Source: Bretschneidera sinensis
Lineage: Eukaryota > Streptophyta > Magnoliopsida > Brassicales > Akaniaceae
Assembly (NCBI GenBank): GCA_023935145.1
Contig: CM043698.1
Coordinates: 72,006,501 to 72,070,500 of the forward strand
DNA length: 64,000 nucleotides
Direction: 5' to 3'
Shown: positions 33,869 through 45,615 of the stretch, in pieces
How positions within the stretch are numbered: position 1 is the stretch's first letter
How the letters are laid out: every line of letters starts with the position of its first letter
Program-made: the position numbers and the translations under genes
The notes under the pieces: generated by a model
What the model saw: the letters and a program-made list of their open reading frames with translations, nothing else
Database searches by the model: none
What the model was told of the DNA's origin: nothing

Positions 33869-36071
33869 TGTAATGCTCGTACCCTTGATGTAAAGGTAAA
33901 AAAATAATTGTGTTATTATTATATTATTGAAATTATTCATGCATACATAAAGAAGGAAAGTTGAAATTCGAAAAAAAAAAAAAATTATGAAGAGAAAGTA
34001 TTGAATGAAATTAAAAGTGAAGTTTGAAATAATTGTTAAAGAAAGATATTGAACATTGTGATTTGAAAAGGAGTTACAAATTTTTTGTGAAGAATATATA
34101 ATTTTTTTAGAAGGAAGAAGGAATTTTTTGCAAAGGTTTGAAGGTTGAACCAGTCGGCTAGGTAGCCAATTGGTAGGTGAACTAGCTGATCGGGTAACTG
34201 GCTGGGTAGCTGACTAAGTAGCCGACCAAGATTTTCATATATAAACATTTTTGAAGTTTCAGAATCATTTTAGAACGTTTGAAATTTATTTCTCTAGAAA
34301 AATATTCCTTCTCTCCAAGAAAAGCTTATAAACAATTTGAATTAAGAATTTGATAACCTTGAATCAAAGGATTTGATGGTCTCATGTTCAAATCATTGAG
34401 TTTATGAAAGAATTTCTAAGAAATTTGAGGAAAGCTTTGAAAAAGGTAATGTTAATGAATTTTATTTTGAAGAATTGAATTTTGAAAGGTTGTTCTTCTA
34501 TTATTCTTGAAAGAAACTTTGAAATTGGATTTTTTTTTCATAATAAAAGGAAATTCTATTGAAAATACTAAAAGTTGAAATTTAAGACATTTGATTTATG
34601 CATACATGAAATTACTCAGAATTGGGTATAGAAATTTGAAAGTATGAGATATAAAAAAAATTGAAGAATAAGATATAAAATCTAATAAAGATGTTATGAT
34701 AGGTGTTAGTGATCAACAATCGGGTGGAATTGCTGAAAAGAACAGGAAAGGAAAGGAGGTTGTTCAAGAGTAGCTTTAAATACTACTAGGTGAGTTAGAT
34801 TTACTTTTAGTAAACAATACCAATATGAAAATTGTATGAAAATTGATATTATAAATAATATGAAAAGATTATTGGAAATATATGATAAATATGATTGTAT
34901 TCAAAATATGATGATATATGATATTTGGACAAAATGAAAATTGTTGAATTAATGTTGCATGTATGAAATATTAATTGAAAGAAATATGTTGAACAGAGAA
35001 ATGAATCTCTTGAGGTTGTGATCAATAAGTTGATATTATATGAAGAGATTGTTAATATACATATGATATTATGAAACAAATAGTTTGATTTGTATGTTAT
35101 GATATGTCTGGTTGTATGTTGTTGATCATATGCATAGAGGGATGACTAAGGGGCAGCTGGTCTGAATGAAACATGTGACATGTGGGAAGATGTTCCCAGA
35201 TGATATACCGAAATTGGTATTTACCATACGTTGATAGTATGGAATGATGATGAAATGATGAGAAAGAAAGAATGATGATATAATTGCATGCATTTTTATT
35301 TTGAATATTTTATTATTGATGATTGAGTTGCTTTAGCATCAGATTGATTGAATAATGATGATAGAAAGAGGGGTCTTATGAAAAGACAACTATGATGAGG
35401 AATTGATTGACAAACATGTATGATATGATAAATAATAAATTGATTGTATATTGTGAACCTCATAACGAGGTAAATTGTGATAGTAAGATGATGATAATGT
35501 CATTGAGATGATAAATTTGAGCTGATTAAAGACATGAGAAAATAATTGAAATGATATATATATGAGATAGAATTATGAAAAAATATCGTATGATGATTGA
35601 TTTTATATGAGAGAATATATAGATGAATATTTATGTTGTATTATAAATTATTGAATTATGCATTATGACTAGAAGTATACAAATCGAATACTTCTAGTAA
35701 ATATAATTCACTGAGCTTGTGAAACCCACTCTTCATTGTTGAATAATTTCAGGCAGCATGCAAAACCGGTAGATTATTTGAGTTAATACCCAGAGTGAGT
35801 AAATTAAGTAAGTCTCATGGTTGAAGTCCTCAGACATTGTAAGAAAGAGAAAGAAAGAAAATTTTAAGAAAGATTGTTCATGGTTTATGTTATTTTTGTA
35901 TATATTTGTTTATGATAGAATGATGATGTATCTCCTTTGAATAGAGTTGAGACTATGATGTAATTATTAATTTCAGTTGGTGTTTTTATATTGTTACATA
36001 TATGGTCGTGCTGAGATTTCAAAATGTGACAATTCCGTCTTGGGGTGGCCAGTTCGGGATGTATCATTACA
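33869..36071 (+). repeat. Solo LTR, 2.2 kb, Tekay/Del-like gypsy
   Basis: The segment starts TGTAATGCTCGTACCC and ends CGGGATGTATCATTACA. Its termini are a perfect 7-bp inverted repeat (TGTAATG/CATTACA). It is flanked by a perfect 5-bp duplication, AATTC (33864-33868 and 36072-36076). There is no internal coding sequence, and the whole is AT-rich. The start and end resemble LTRs of the Tekay/Del chromovirus group, which is an inference from memory. A GGTAGCTGACC-like minisatellite occupies about 34147-34231. Confidence 0.82.
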
Positions 36072-36133
36072 AATTCTCTCTCAAGTCTCTTATTTTGTAT
36101 ACTAGTGTGTTTGTTACTATATAAAAACTTTTA

Positions 36134-37476
36134 TGGAAAATTACATTCGCATCATTTGGGTATAGCGTATTACACTCGCATCATCATGTTTTTAAAACAT
36201 ACACATAAAACATTTGTCTTATTCATAGTTTTATTTTTAGTTACAAAAACACCAATGTCGTTAATGCTTCGTTAGTCAACTGTTACTATAGTGGTAAAAA
36301 GCATGACACCTTATCATTTAAATTGCTAAAACCCAAAAATACCCCTAACACACCATCTTCACAACTCTTCTCTCTCTCTCTCTCTTCACCCAAGTTCCTT
36401 ATCATTTTTTTTTTCTTTTCCTTTTCGATTATCTTTTTCTTATTTTTCTCATTTCACCCACAACTCACAAACCACAATGAAAAAATTTAGAAAAAGTCCA
36501 TAAGCAAAAATGAAAGGGAGTCTTACATGATTCGAACAAAGAGGAAGATAAGGGGATATGGTTTCGGTTATTCACTCTCAAAAATCTCAAATTTCTTCTT
36601 CTTCTCCATGGGATTCACTAAAAAAACTCAAAAAATTGTAAAAACAAATTAAAAAGAACTAAGTTAATTCAAAAATAGAGAGAAAGTTAGCAAAATGGAG
36701 GTTCAAGGAACCATTGTCGTACAGCTACAACATTATCATTGTGGGTCAAGCAACATCAACAATTGGCTCGATGGTTGCTATGAAGCAGATGGGAGGTTTC
36801 GTGGTGTAGCTAAAAGAGAGATTCTTTTTATTTGGCTTTTTTATTCGCTCTTCGCTACTCACAGAGAGAAGAAGAGAAAGTGGTGCAGTGGTATAAGAGA
36901 AAATTTTTGGCGGAAATGGTGCAGTTGTACAATGGCATGTTTTGGGGAGATTTCGTTTGAGGGTTGCAGCTCTGATTTTGTGGATGGCTAAGATAATAGC
37001 ATGTTATGGGCTTCTCTTTGTTGGGGAGTACTTCACAGTGTGTTGTGACCGAAATTCGAGGAGAATTAGGTGGACTTTTCCGTAGACGATGGTGGTTGTC
37101 GATCTTGGGGGAAGAAGGCTCTGCGCAATAGGAAGAATAAGATGGAGTTTTTCTCCAATTACTCCACGTTTCTCAGGAAGCTCAGGTTTTGTGTGGAGGA
37201 TTTGTTTGTGAGGGAGTGTTACAGAAGAAGGAAGGAAAGAGAATCAAGGAAAAAAAACGGAGGAAAGAGAAGGGAGGAGAGAGAAGCGAGGGGGAGGAGA
37301 GAAATTATTCTGGTCAACTGAGTATATGGATAATTTCGTAATTTTAGTTTTTCTATCAAGAGTTAACCGTCAAAAGACAATCAAATAAGGTCTAGTGGTG
37401 TATGTGTATGTTTTAAAAACATGGTAATCCGAATGTAGAATACTTTATACCCCAATGGTGCGAATGTAATTTTTTC
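36134..37476 (+). mobile_element. Non-autonomous Mutator-like element
   Basis: The outer ~74 bases at each end are inverted repeats: TGGAAAATTACATTCGCATC at the left is matched by GAAAAAATTACATTCGCACC on the minus strand at the right. Both arms continue to a shared CATGTTTTTAAAACATACAC segment. Both ends are flanked by the perfect 9-bp repeat AAACTTTTA (36125-36133, 37477-37485). Long inverted repeats with a 9-bp duplication identify the Mutator superfamily. No transposase is encoded. The interior (36350-37320) is less AT-rich than its surroundings and has a CT repeat followed by two short open frames (36695-36991, 37070-37321). They match nothing I recognise and may be captured gene pieces. 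Confidence 0.85.
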
Positions 37477-37485
37477 AAACTTTTA

Positions 37486-39349
37486 ATATTTTATTTCTTT
37501 CCTATTTGGGATAAGAGCTTTCATATATACACAACACACTACTAATAATTTTATCACTTTTTCTTTTATTAATGAGAAATAAGATATCAGTATATCCAAA
37601 AACCATTGATTAACACAAGTCCTTGATAGAATAAAATTCTTTTCTTTTTCTTTGAAACGCAATAAAATAAAAAATTTACCTAGCAAGAAAAGACTTTAAC
37701 ACAGCTAAAATCTTGGAATTATTGCAAAATATGTCTTTACCTGTTGGACAACAGCTTAAAAAATATAGACTTTTGCAAGTTTCAATTGCTGCACAAAACA
37801 GGTACTTCCAAAGTTCCAATCATCACAATGAAACAAAGATATTAGGTCGTAAGATATGACAACTTTGTACAAGTTGGTCACGACACGTTTTCCACGGTAG
37901 CATTGTTCATGTGAGCTCTATATAAAAATCATTGGTTAAACTTTTTATGAACGTGAGAGAATAGAATAAATTTTATTGGAATATTGAATAATTTCTCTCT
38001 ATTTAATTGTATTTATAACTTTAAAATTAGCAATAAATAATATAGAAAACTGAAAAAAAAAATAAATGAAAAAAACATTATTAGCTACCATTGTATCCAA
38101 AATTTGTATGACGCGGATGATAAATTATTGTGTATTTCTACTCATGGAACAATACTCATGCATCTTGATAATTCTTAAAAAAAAAATCAAATAGTAACTC
38201 TTGTGAAGTCGATTCATAACAAGTTATAATTTTCAGAATTTTTTTGGCCCTAGAAATTACTACTTGACTTTCTAAGAGTTATTACTCAACTCCCCAAGAG
38301 TTAACCATAAGTTTCTTCTCTTGTTTTTTTTTTCTTCTTGTTTTTCTTTTATTTTAACTGTTCAAACAAGCAGCAGAAGATTATTTCTTGTTGCAGATAT
38401 TTTCTCTAAATTGTATGATCTACCATGAATCCGATTCAGCTTGATTTACAATTAGATAGCAGATGAAAATGTACACTAAAAATCTCACCACCAGTATTAG
38501 CATGCATTATCTTAAGGAACAAATGAAACAAAATCTAATATCATTTAAAGCTGTGGTTACCAAAAGTTTGCACATACAAGCCAATTTTTTGGACAAACTA
38601 TTTACATAAAATCAAGCATAGCTCATACATATATTAAATTATGTCCAATTCTTATAAACTCAATCTATAATGTATAAAAGTAAGGGCATTCATAAATATG
38701 TAAATTCAGAAGCTCTACCTCGAGAGAGTAAAAAAGGAAACATGTAAATTCATAAGCAATATTCATGTACAACCAATCAGATTAAAAAGTAGAAGTCTCG
38801 ACTTAAAAATAAAATTCATCGATGAAAATTCGATCAACTAACTCCTAATGAAGTTGTAAGTTGTTTGGCACTTAGCTAAGGTCCTAACTCCTAATGAAGA
38901 CTCTCATTAAACAAGTTAAAAGGATAAAAAAAAAAAAAAAAAAAAAATTTGGTTCAAAGTATGTGGCTAGAACCCGAGCAATGCCTGTGGTACGTAAGCG
39001 CTGCCCAGTTCGGCTTATTTCCGTATTTTGATTTCGTTTCCAAAATAAGTGGAACCGACTTTTTGTCGATTCTATTTTTCTCCAAAACTTTGGTTTTTGT
39101 TTCCATAAATTTGAAAATGTAAATTAAGAACTGAACCATCCAAACGCATTTTTATATTGTCGTTTTCAAATTTTGCAGAACAAAAAACAAGAAATGATAA
39201 CGATACAAAACCAATCCTACTTTTGTGTTTATAATACAATCAGTTAAATGAAATAAGAACGAGAACCATACATAAAATTTTCTATTGCACAATGCATCCT
39301 CTTCCCTTGGACTCCAAAGATTCCCTTTGGCTTGAAGGTATATATCCTC
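37486..39349. other. AT-rich intergenic stretch below the kinase gene
   Basis: No coding sequence is supported. The stretch holds many A and T runs, including a poly-A run at about 38929-38948. The 3' untranslated region of the kinase gene should occupy its right end. No canonical AATAAA was found on the minus strand just beyond the stop codon. Confidence 0.6.
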
Positions 39350-42300
39350 CTAGACAATGGTCTTCACCTGAACCGATTGGAACGCTGTTGGAGATGCATA
39401 AGTTGGAGATAAATCTGAGACCACCAAGACAGTATCTCTTTCTTTCAACATCCCCTTTGTTTTCACAAGACCAATGGTTCTTGAGATATTAGCTTCCATG
39501 TCAGTTGACAAATCAATGAAGAGGGGAATAACTCCCCATTGCAAATTAAGAGCCATCTGGGTGCTTTTGTCGTTTGTAAATGCAAATATGGGAGGGTTCG
39601 GCCGGTTGCGAGATAGGAGTGATGCCATGTATCCATGTTTTGTGTACACAAAAATGGCATCCACGTCAAGGTTGTTAGCTGCAGATAAAGGACAAAGGAA
39701 TTAAATATAACTTACAGTTTCCAGCTTTGTTTCCTCTTTCCTAACTTCAGGACTTCTATTTTTGCCCTTCAAAAAAGAGATAAGAAGTATCGAACAAAAA
39801 GTATGAAGAAATTGTTGCTTTGCTTTGCTTTGGTATGCATGTGTAACTTATACAGTCTTAATGTTTTATTATCTATGCATACATGGCTATAGAAAAAAAC
39901 GGTTTCATGGTTTCAAATAAAAAAAGAAAAAAAAGGAATACTGTTCAGTTCAGTTGTCATGTATCGTACACCAAAGAATCCAATCAGTAACGCAATACAG
40001 ATGAAGTATTGTATTTCTAGAGCAAGAGTGAGACATTTCTTATCAAACTAGATGGCACTGTCTTGACAAGATAGAATAAACAAGTTTAAACTTGAGGTTG
40101 GTATATTTAAAGGCACTTAATGAAAGCAGAATTTTAGATGATAAATGAAGTTAAGAGTAGAAGTTACCCATTTCAACAGCACAGTTGCAAATCTGCTCAG
40201 CAATGCGTTCATGCAATGATACTCCAAGTGGACTCTGACCAAGAAGAATTTGTCTGTTTTCCTCACGGCTCCATAGCTCCATTCGACCGCTGGCCATTCG
40301 CAACACAGAAAGAGCCTTCTGTCCAAAAGACCCAATTGCTGACTCACCAGACAACATCAAGGCATCTGCATATTGTCGAACTGCTTCAGAAACATCTGCT
40401 ACCTGATTGCATCAAATAATACAGTTATTATAAAGAAAGGTTCAGCGACCAACCAAGGTGACATTATTATTAGCAATAGTTATATAATATTGTACTACCT
40501 CAGCACGTGTTGGAGTTGGGTATTCAACCATTGATTCAAGAAGTTGAGAAGCAACAATTACTGGCTTGTTTAGTTGCCTGCAAACATAGGTTATTTCCTC
40601 TTGGACTGTTGGAATCTGTTCAAGTGGGATTTCTACTCCAAGGTCACCCCTAGCCACCATGATCCCGTCAGATGCCTGTACAATTTCTTCCAACTTCTGA
40701 AGAGACTCCAAGCTCTCAATCTTTGCTAATACTCTTATAGATCTGCAAATGACAGTGGCTTGCATATTTCATATTTAGAATTCCAGAAGTTACCTAGAGA
40801 CAACTTTAGCCCAGTGGAGGATTCAATATAGAGGTAATATCTTGGTTTAAGCGTGGTCCATCTGAAGTTACTGAGCATTATAGGTGACACGTATGACTAT
40901 TACCAATAAATAAGCAGGGACAATTCCTCTTTGAATATGAATTCAAGGCTCATTGAGCAATTCATTTCATTTTGCATGTAAAGGATTCCAAGTTTCCAAC
41001 TTATCTAGATAGCATCCCATCCAACCACTACAACCAAAGCCCTCAATTTTGCATCCCGAAATAGCGGGGGATCCACTATGGAAATCTTCTGCTGAACAGT
41101 CATTTTGATGCCCCTTTGCCCTGCCCCAAGGCATGGCACAAATTAGTCCTAGGTGCATTTACTCCCCAACTGAAGGAGTGGGCTTAAACCAACCAACTTG
41201 GAAAGCATGAACAAAATCGTGATGGCTGATTTGGAAAGGTTCTGTGATCTACAGACAGTAAATTACAGGGTACAAAAGAATTTAACAGTCTAAACAACTA
41301 CTTAAGGCGCTTCCCCCTTGCTAGAGGGCAATAACAAGAACATGGTTGCATCATCTCTATGCAGGAAAATGACTATGATCAAAGTAGATCACGTCAACAT
41401 CTAAGTATGGAAGACGGTGCCTCAGATCATTTCATTAGAAGGAACAAAAACGAAGCATGTTTAAGCTGTAATTCACACTGTCCTGTTAACACTATGAACT
41501 AAGTAGTGATATGTCAAATTATTCAAGAGAACTCATTATGTTATTTGAAAGAAGAAACTGCATCACAAGTGAAAGTAATTTGAATGTTTATTTGGTGACC
41601 ATGTACTTGCTTACTTGGCTGATTTGGACGAGAGGTAGTCCTTCAGATGCTTGACAGAATCAGCATCATTTACGAAGGACATGGCTATGAAATCCACACC
41701 TTCGGAAATTCCAAACTCTATGTCAGCCCAATCCTGTATATCAGATGATACCAGTTCATGAGCATCAAAAAGAGTCGCTATAATAGTTGGTATTGTACAT
41801 TATCATATAGAGGTGTATTGTTAGACAGATTAAATTTCGAACTTCTCACTCATAATTTTAAAGTGATACTTGAAAGAGTACTGTATATTATATGTAACAT
41901 AAAATCTATTTAATTAATCACATTGTTGATATAGTGTTAAATATTCTAAAATGCGCATAACAATTTCTAATCACTATCCACTAGAATTTATGAACCAAGG
42001 GATTTCCTTATGTTAAAACCAGAAGCAATGTCTGAATGCAAGAATAAAAGCATGACATTAACCTTTGCAGACACAGTAGGGAGTTCATAATTCCTCTTCA
42101 CAAGGTTTCCATCTCTCCAAAAGCTGAATTTCGCACGTGGTAGGAATATACCAGGATCAGTGCACTTACAACGCAAATCGTTCCCAATCTTTTCAACCAC
42201 TTCAAAACTTGCCATCCCACCATCAATTACAAGTTCATCCCCAACTTCAATACCTGCCAAACATTCAGTTTTATCAAGATAGAACCTTATATTGGTCGAA

Positions 42301-43181
42301 ATTTCCATTCCCATTCAAAACAAACTAATATTTTACTCAATTAGCCGATAAACCACCATAAAAATCAATCAATCTACCTTCAGAGAAACCTTCATAGTTT
42401 GCTTGAACTGTTAATGGACGAGAGCCCTCGAACTTTTGAGCAGTAAATAACCAAATTGAACCATCCTGATGACCCAATTATTAAAACGAAAAACCCATCA
42501 AATTAAATTACATTTTACTTCTAACAAAATGGCAAACCTAAACCAACATAAGATGAGTAATTGATCACAAATATAGTTTTTTTAACCCAATTAAGAGCCA
42601 TTTCTAATATTTGAAACTAAAAAGCAAAACGAATTAGTGGGCTAGAGCTAATTCACCTCTGTTTTGACGGAGGAGGGAGCACCATGATCAAGCACATGAA
42701 TCTGACTACCTTCAGTATCAATCATCACCGAAACGCAAAACCCCTTCTCCTCATTCAACCTCTTGATCAACCTGATTACGTCACGGTGCCATTCCTTCGA
42801 GTTGTGACACATGTTGAACCTAGCCACATTCATGCCTCCTATTGCCAACTTCTCCAAATCCTCCAATGAGCAACAAGCAGGCCCTATAGTGCACACTAGC
42901 TTCGTCTTCCTCATCCCCAGAAACCCTTTCTCCCTCAGCACCCCTTCATACACCACATCTAACCCCAAATTCCCTTCCAATCCCTTCACTTCCTCGAGCC
43001 TAATTACTTCGGATGCTACTTTCACTTTTGTGCTCAGCTTGGTTTTTGGTTTGCCTCCTTTGCAAGAAACCCGCCTTTGAGTACATATCTGTGCACCAAA
43101 TACTGGATTCTTTGGATCGACATTTGAGTTTTTAGCTATGATCAGATTACGAGCAAGAACTGAATCACTAGCAACCGCCAT
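39350..43181 (-). CDS. PKP1: Plastidial pyruvate kinase, alpha-type subunit
   Basis: The product converts phosphoenolpyruvate and ADP to pyruvate and ATP in plastids. Seven exons join in frame at GT-AG introns: 43181-42657, 42465-42378, 42253-42063, 41733-41615, 40742-40499, 40402-40168 and 39678-39350 (576 codons). Residues 1-90 are basic and variable, as expected for a transit peptide. The kinase starts at [11 protein letters not shown] (91-101), with [12 protein letters not shown] (115-126). Where most kinases have DTKGPEIR, this one has IDTEGSQIH (154-162), as I recall for the plant alpha (isozyme A) type. The catalytic lysine lies in AKIE (K315), and the metal-binding stretch [13 protein letters not shown] is at 331-343. 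SQLLESM and ALMLSGES are conserved. Alpha subunits work with beta subunits. No disruption is seen. Close relatives of the isozyme A group cannot be excluded. Confidence 0.93.
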
Positions 43182-44919
43182 GGACTAATTACCAAGATAT
43201 ACGGAAATATCAAGATCGATATTGAAGACTACAGTAAATTATGATTGATTTGAGTACTGAATAGAAAAATTCAAGTGCAATTGATGATTAACTATATTTG
43301 AGAAAATAAGAAGTTGAAATTATAGATGGGTTTTGGGTTGAAATCTCCTATGAGTTTTGGATTTTTCTTGTGTGGAAGAGCGGAGTTTACAAAGCGAGGG
43401 ACTACGAGAATATTTAAAATAAACGGGCATGTTTAGATTGTTTTTAAAAATTAATTTTTTTTGTTAAATAGTTTTTAAAAGTAATTTTTTAAAATTAATT
43501 TTAAAACTGATTTTTAAAAATTTTAAATTGATCTTTTTGATATAATTTTTTAAAAATAATTTTAATTTTTTATTTTATTATTCTTTCATGGTATATAAAA
43601 AATATTAAAAATAAAATAATATTAATTATTTTTAAGTATTTAATAAATATAAAAAATATAATTAATATATATTTTAAATTTAAATTCAAAACAAAAAAAA
43701 AATTTACAAAATATATTAAAACAATTTTCAAAATAACATTATTCAAATAATATTTTATTATTTTATGTTTTTAATTAAAAAATAATTTTAAAAGCTAATA
43801 AAAAAAAACACAGTATTGATTAATGGTATTAGGGTTTCGTGGGAATTAAATTTCTTTAAAATTGAAGGACAGGCACAGTGGACGGTGTTGGCTAGTTCTG
43901 TACTCTGTAGTAGCTAGTGTCATACTTTAACGGTCAACTGCCTTTTTAAAGGCCGAATAAGTTGCCTGTAATGTCTCTGTCCTGTAGCAGTTTAAGTGGC
44001 TGCTTTGAATGAGAAATTTTTGTTTGCATCCCGTTTAAATTGTAATATATCATGTTTGCACTCAGTAATTTTGAAAAGGCTTTACTGGTAAGTCCCCCGC
44101 AAACTCCAATTTAAAAATTATGATATTATCGGTAAATCTCTTTAAAAATTGTTAGTAAAGTTTTCACCCACATTTCATACCGCCTGCAGACAAAAATTCC
44201 TCGCTTTAAAGGGGTTATGCCATGAGAGTGGCGTAGTTAGAATTGGTCATGATCTAACTTACTCACGAGTGACTTAGAACTCGGTTTGTTTACGCTAAAC
44301 TTAACTCGATATTTCAAACTATGAGTCGAACTCGAGTTTTAAATCAAACTTGTTTAGTTAAAAAAGTTGAACTCGATCAATGAAGAATTCAATTTGTTTG
44401 ATTTGCAAATTGATTTGATTAAAAAAATTATTACAAAAATTTTAGTATTTTTTATTAAATATATATTTTAATTTAACAAATAAACTCTTTTGGCTCGAGC
44501 TTGTATTTTTTTTGCGTTCAAGTCACACATGAGTCAAACAAAGTCAAGCTCGAACTCACTAATATGATCTTGAACTGAACTCGAGCATAGATTTTCAAGC
44601 TCGGTTTGAACTCGATTAATCCATTAAAGCTACAAATTGAGCTCAAATTTTCAAATACTCGACTCGGGGCCAACCTCAAGTGTAACCATTTGGTTAATAA
44701 AAAAGGGAATTAGAGAGAGAATCATACAAAGTCCATGCAGATCACTAAATTTACATCCATTTTCCACCTCAGCTCTCACTTGCAGACAAGGGGTGTCTTG
44801 TGAAAGTGCCATGCGGTCTCGATGTGGACAATAATTACTGTGTCTATGGCCTAGAGGATTGATAGTTTGATATGCTTGTCTTGTGATCTATGTCTTAGAT
44901 TGTGGCATAAATATGATGA
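43182..44919. other. Upstream intergenic stretch with weak repeats
   Basis: The first 250 bases should hold the leader and promoter of the kinase gene. From 43430 to 43815 the sequence is almost pure A/T with weakly inverted ends (GCATGTTTAGATTGTTTTTA against a similar minus-strand tract), possibly a small MITE. From 44240 to 44660 there is a run rich in ACTCGAG/GAACTCG words, as in dispersed plant repeats. No coding sequence is supported. Confidence 0.45.
43412..43419 (-). promoter_or_regulatory. Possible TATA box of the kinase gene
   Basis: The minus strand reads TTTAAATA within TTATTTTAAATATTC, about 230 bases before the start codon. This would give a 5' leader of about 200 bases. The area is AT-rich, so chance occurrence is likely enough to keep this tentative. 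Confidence 0.3.
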
Positions 44920-45040
44920 TTTTTTTTTTATCTGTAAATGGTAAATATATTCATCAAATTATATACAAAATACACTGGGCATACCTAGGAGATATAGCTT
45001 TAGGAGCAATTACAAAAGGGACAATAGATACAAAAATTAC
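44920..45040 (-). mobile_element. 3' tail of the LINE split by element A
   Basis: On the minus strand this reads TGTAATTGCTCCTAAAGC, then GTATGCCCAGTG and TTGATGAATATATTTACC, and ends in an A run (T run at 44920-44929). This is the typical L1-type plant LINE 3' end. It continues the LINE body that breaks off at 61941. Gypsy element A lies between the two pieces. Confidence 0.82.
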
Positions 45041-45615
45041 AATGAGTGCCAAATATTGCATATTTTGGCCACTTAATTTACATTTGTTAGCTTAGGAATT
45101 TGTTACTTTGAGTTGTTTTCGTTGTTTTTCAGGTTTACAAGCACTGGGAAAGGAGTTTCACTAAATTGCCAGAATTGCTCATACAGATCAGCCAATTTTT
45201 AGGATTAAACTGTATTGATTCAGGAATAACCAAGAGATGAGCCATATATGCTTGGAAAGATCCGGATGTCTATTTTTTGGGGAATTTTACGGATCAATAA
45301 AATGATTTTTCTAGAGAAAGTTATGGCAGTTTTAGTAGACAAAGGTCAGGCTGTGCATGATTTCAGCATGACAGATCAGCCATTTTTGAGGATTTAACTG
45401 TATTGATTCAGGAAGAACCAAGAGATGAGCCATATATGCTTGGAAAGATCCGGATGTTTATTTTCTGAATAATTTTACAGATCAATAAAATGATTTTTCT
45501 AGAGAAAGTTATAGCAGTTTTAGTAGACAAAGGTTAAAGAGCAAAAGCTGTAATCTGCAGTATCCCACATCGGATTAGAAACACATTGCACTTGTGATGT
45601 TTCCCTATATAAGCC
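45041..45615 (+). repeat. 5' LTR of element A, left part
   Basis: The part runs from ATGAGTGCC to CCCTATATAAGCC. It includes two tandem copies of the shared module (period 188; the ACAGATCAGCC word at 45183 and 45371) and ends in the TATA box where element B inserted. AAGCC at 45611-45615 is the left target copy. Confidence 0.9.

Noticed and set aside
36695..37321. Two open frames inside the Mutator-like element as genuine genes
   Set aside because: Short, unrecognised and inside a non-autonomous transposon. Reported only as possible captured pieces.
38928..38949. Poly-A run as the end of a SINE or processed gene copy
   Set aside because: No upstream promoter boxes, coding similarity or flanking repeats found.
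40967..41158. 63-codon open frame on the minus strand in the kinase region
   Set aside because: It lies entirely in intron 4, which has proper splice sites and joins exons 4 and 5 in frame.
43430..43815. MITE upstream of the kinase gene
   Set aside because: The ends are only weakly inverted and the flanks show no clear duplication, so it is mentioned only as a possibility.
45036..45045. Exact 5-bp target duplication of element A
   Set aside because: ATTAC on the left and ACAAC on the right do not match, and the first LTR bases are mutated, so the duplication is not claimed.
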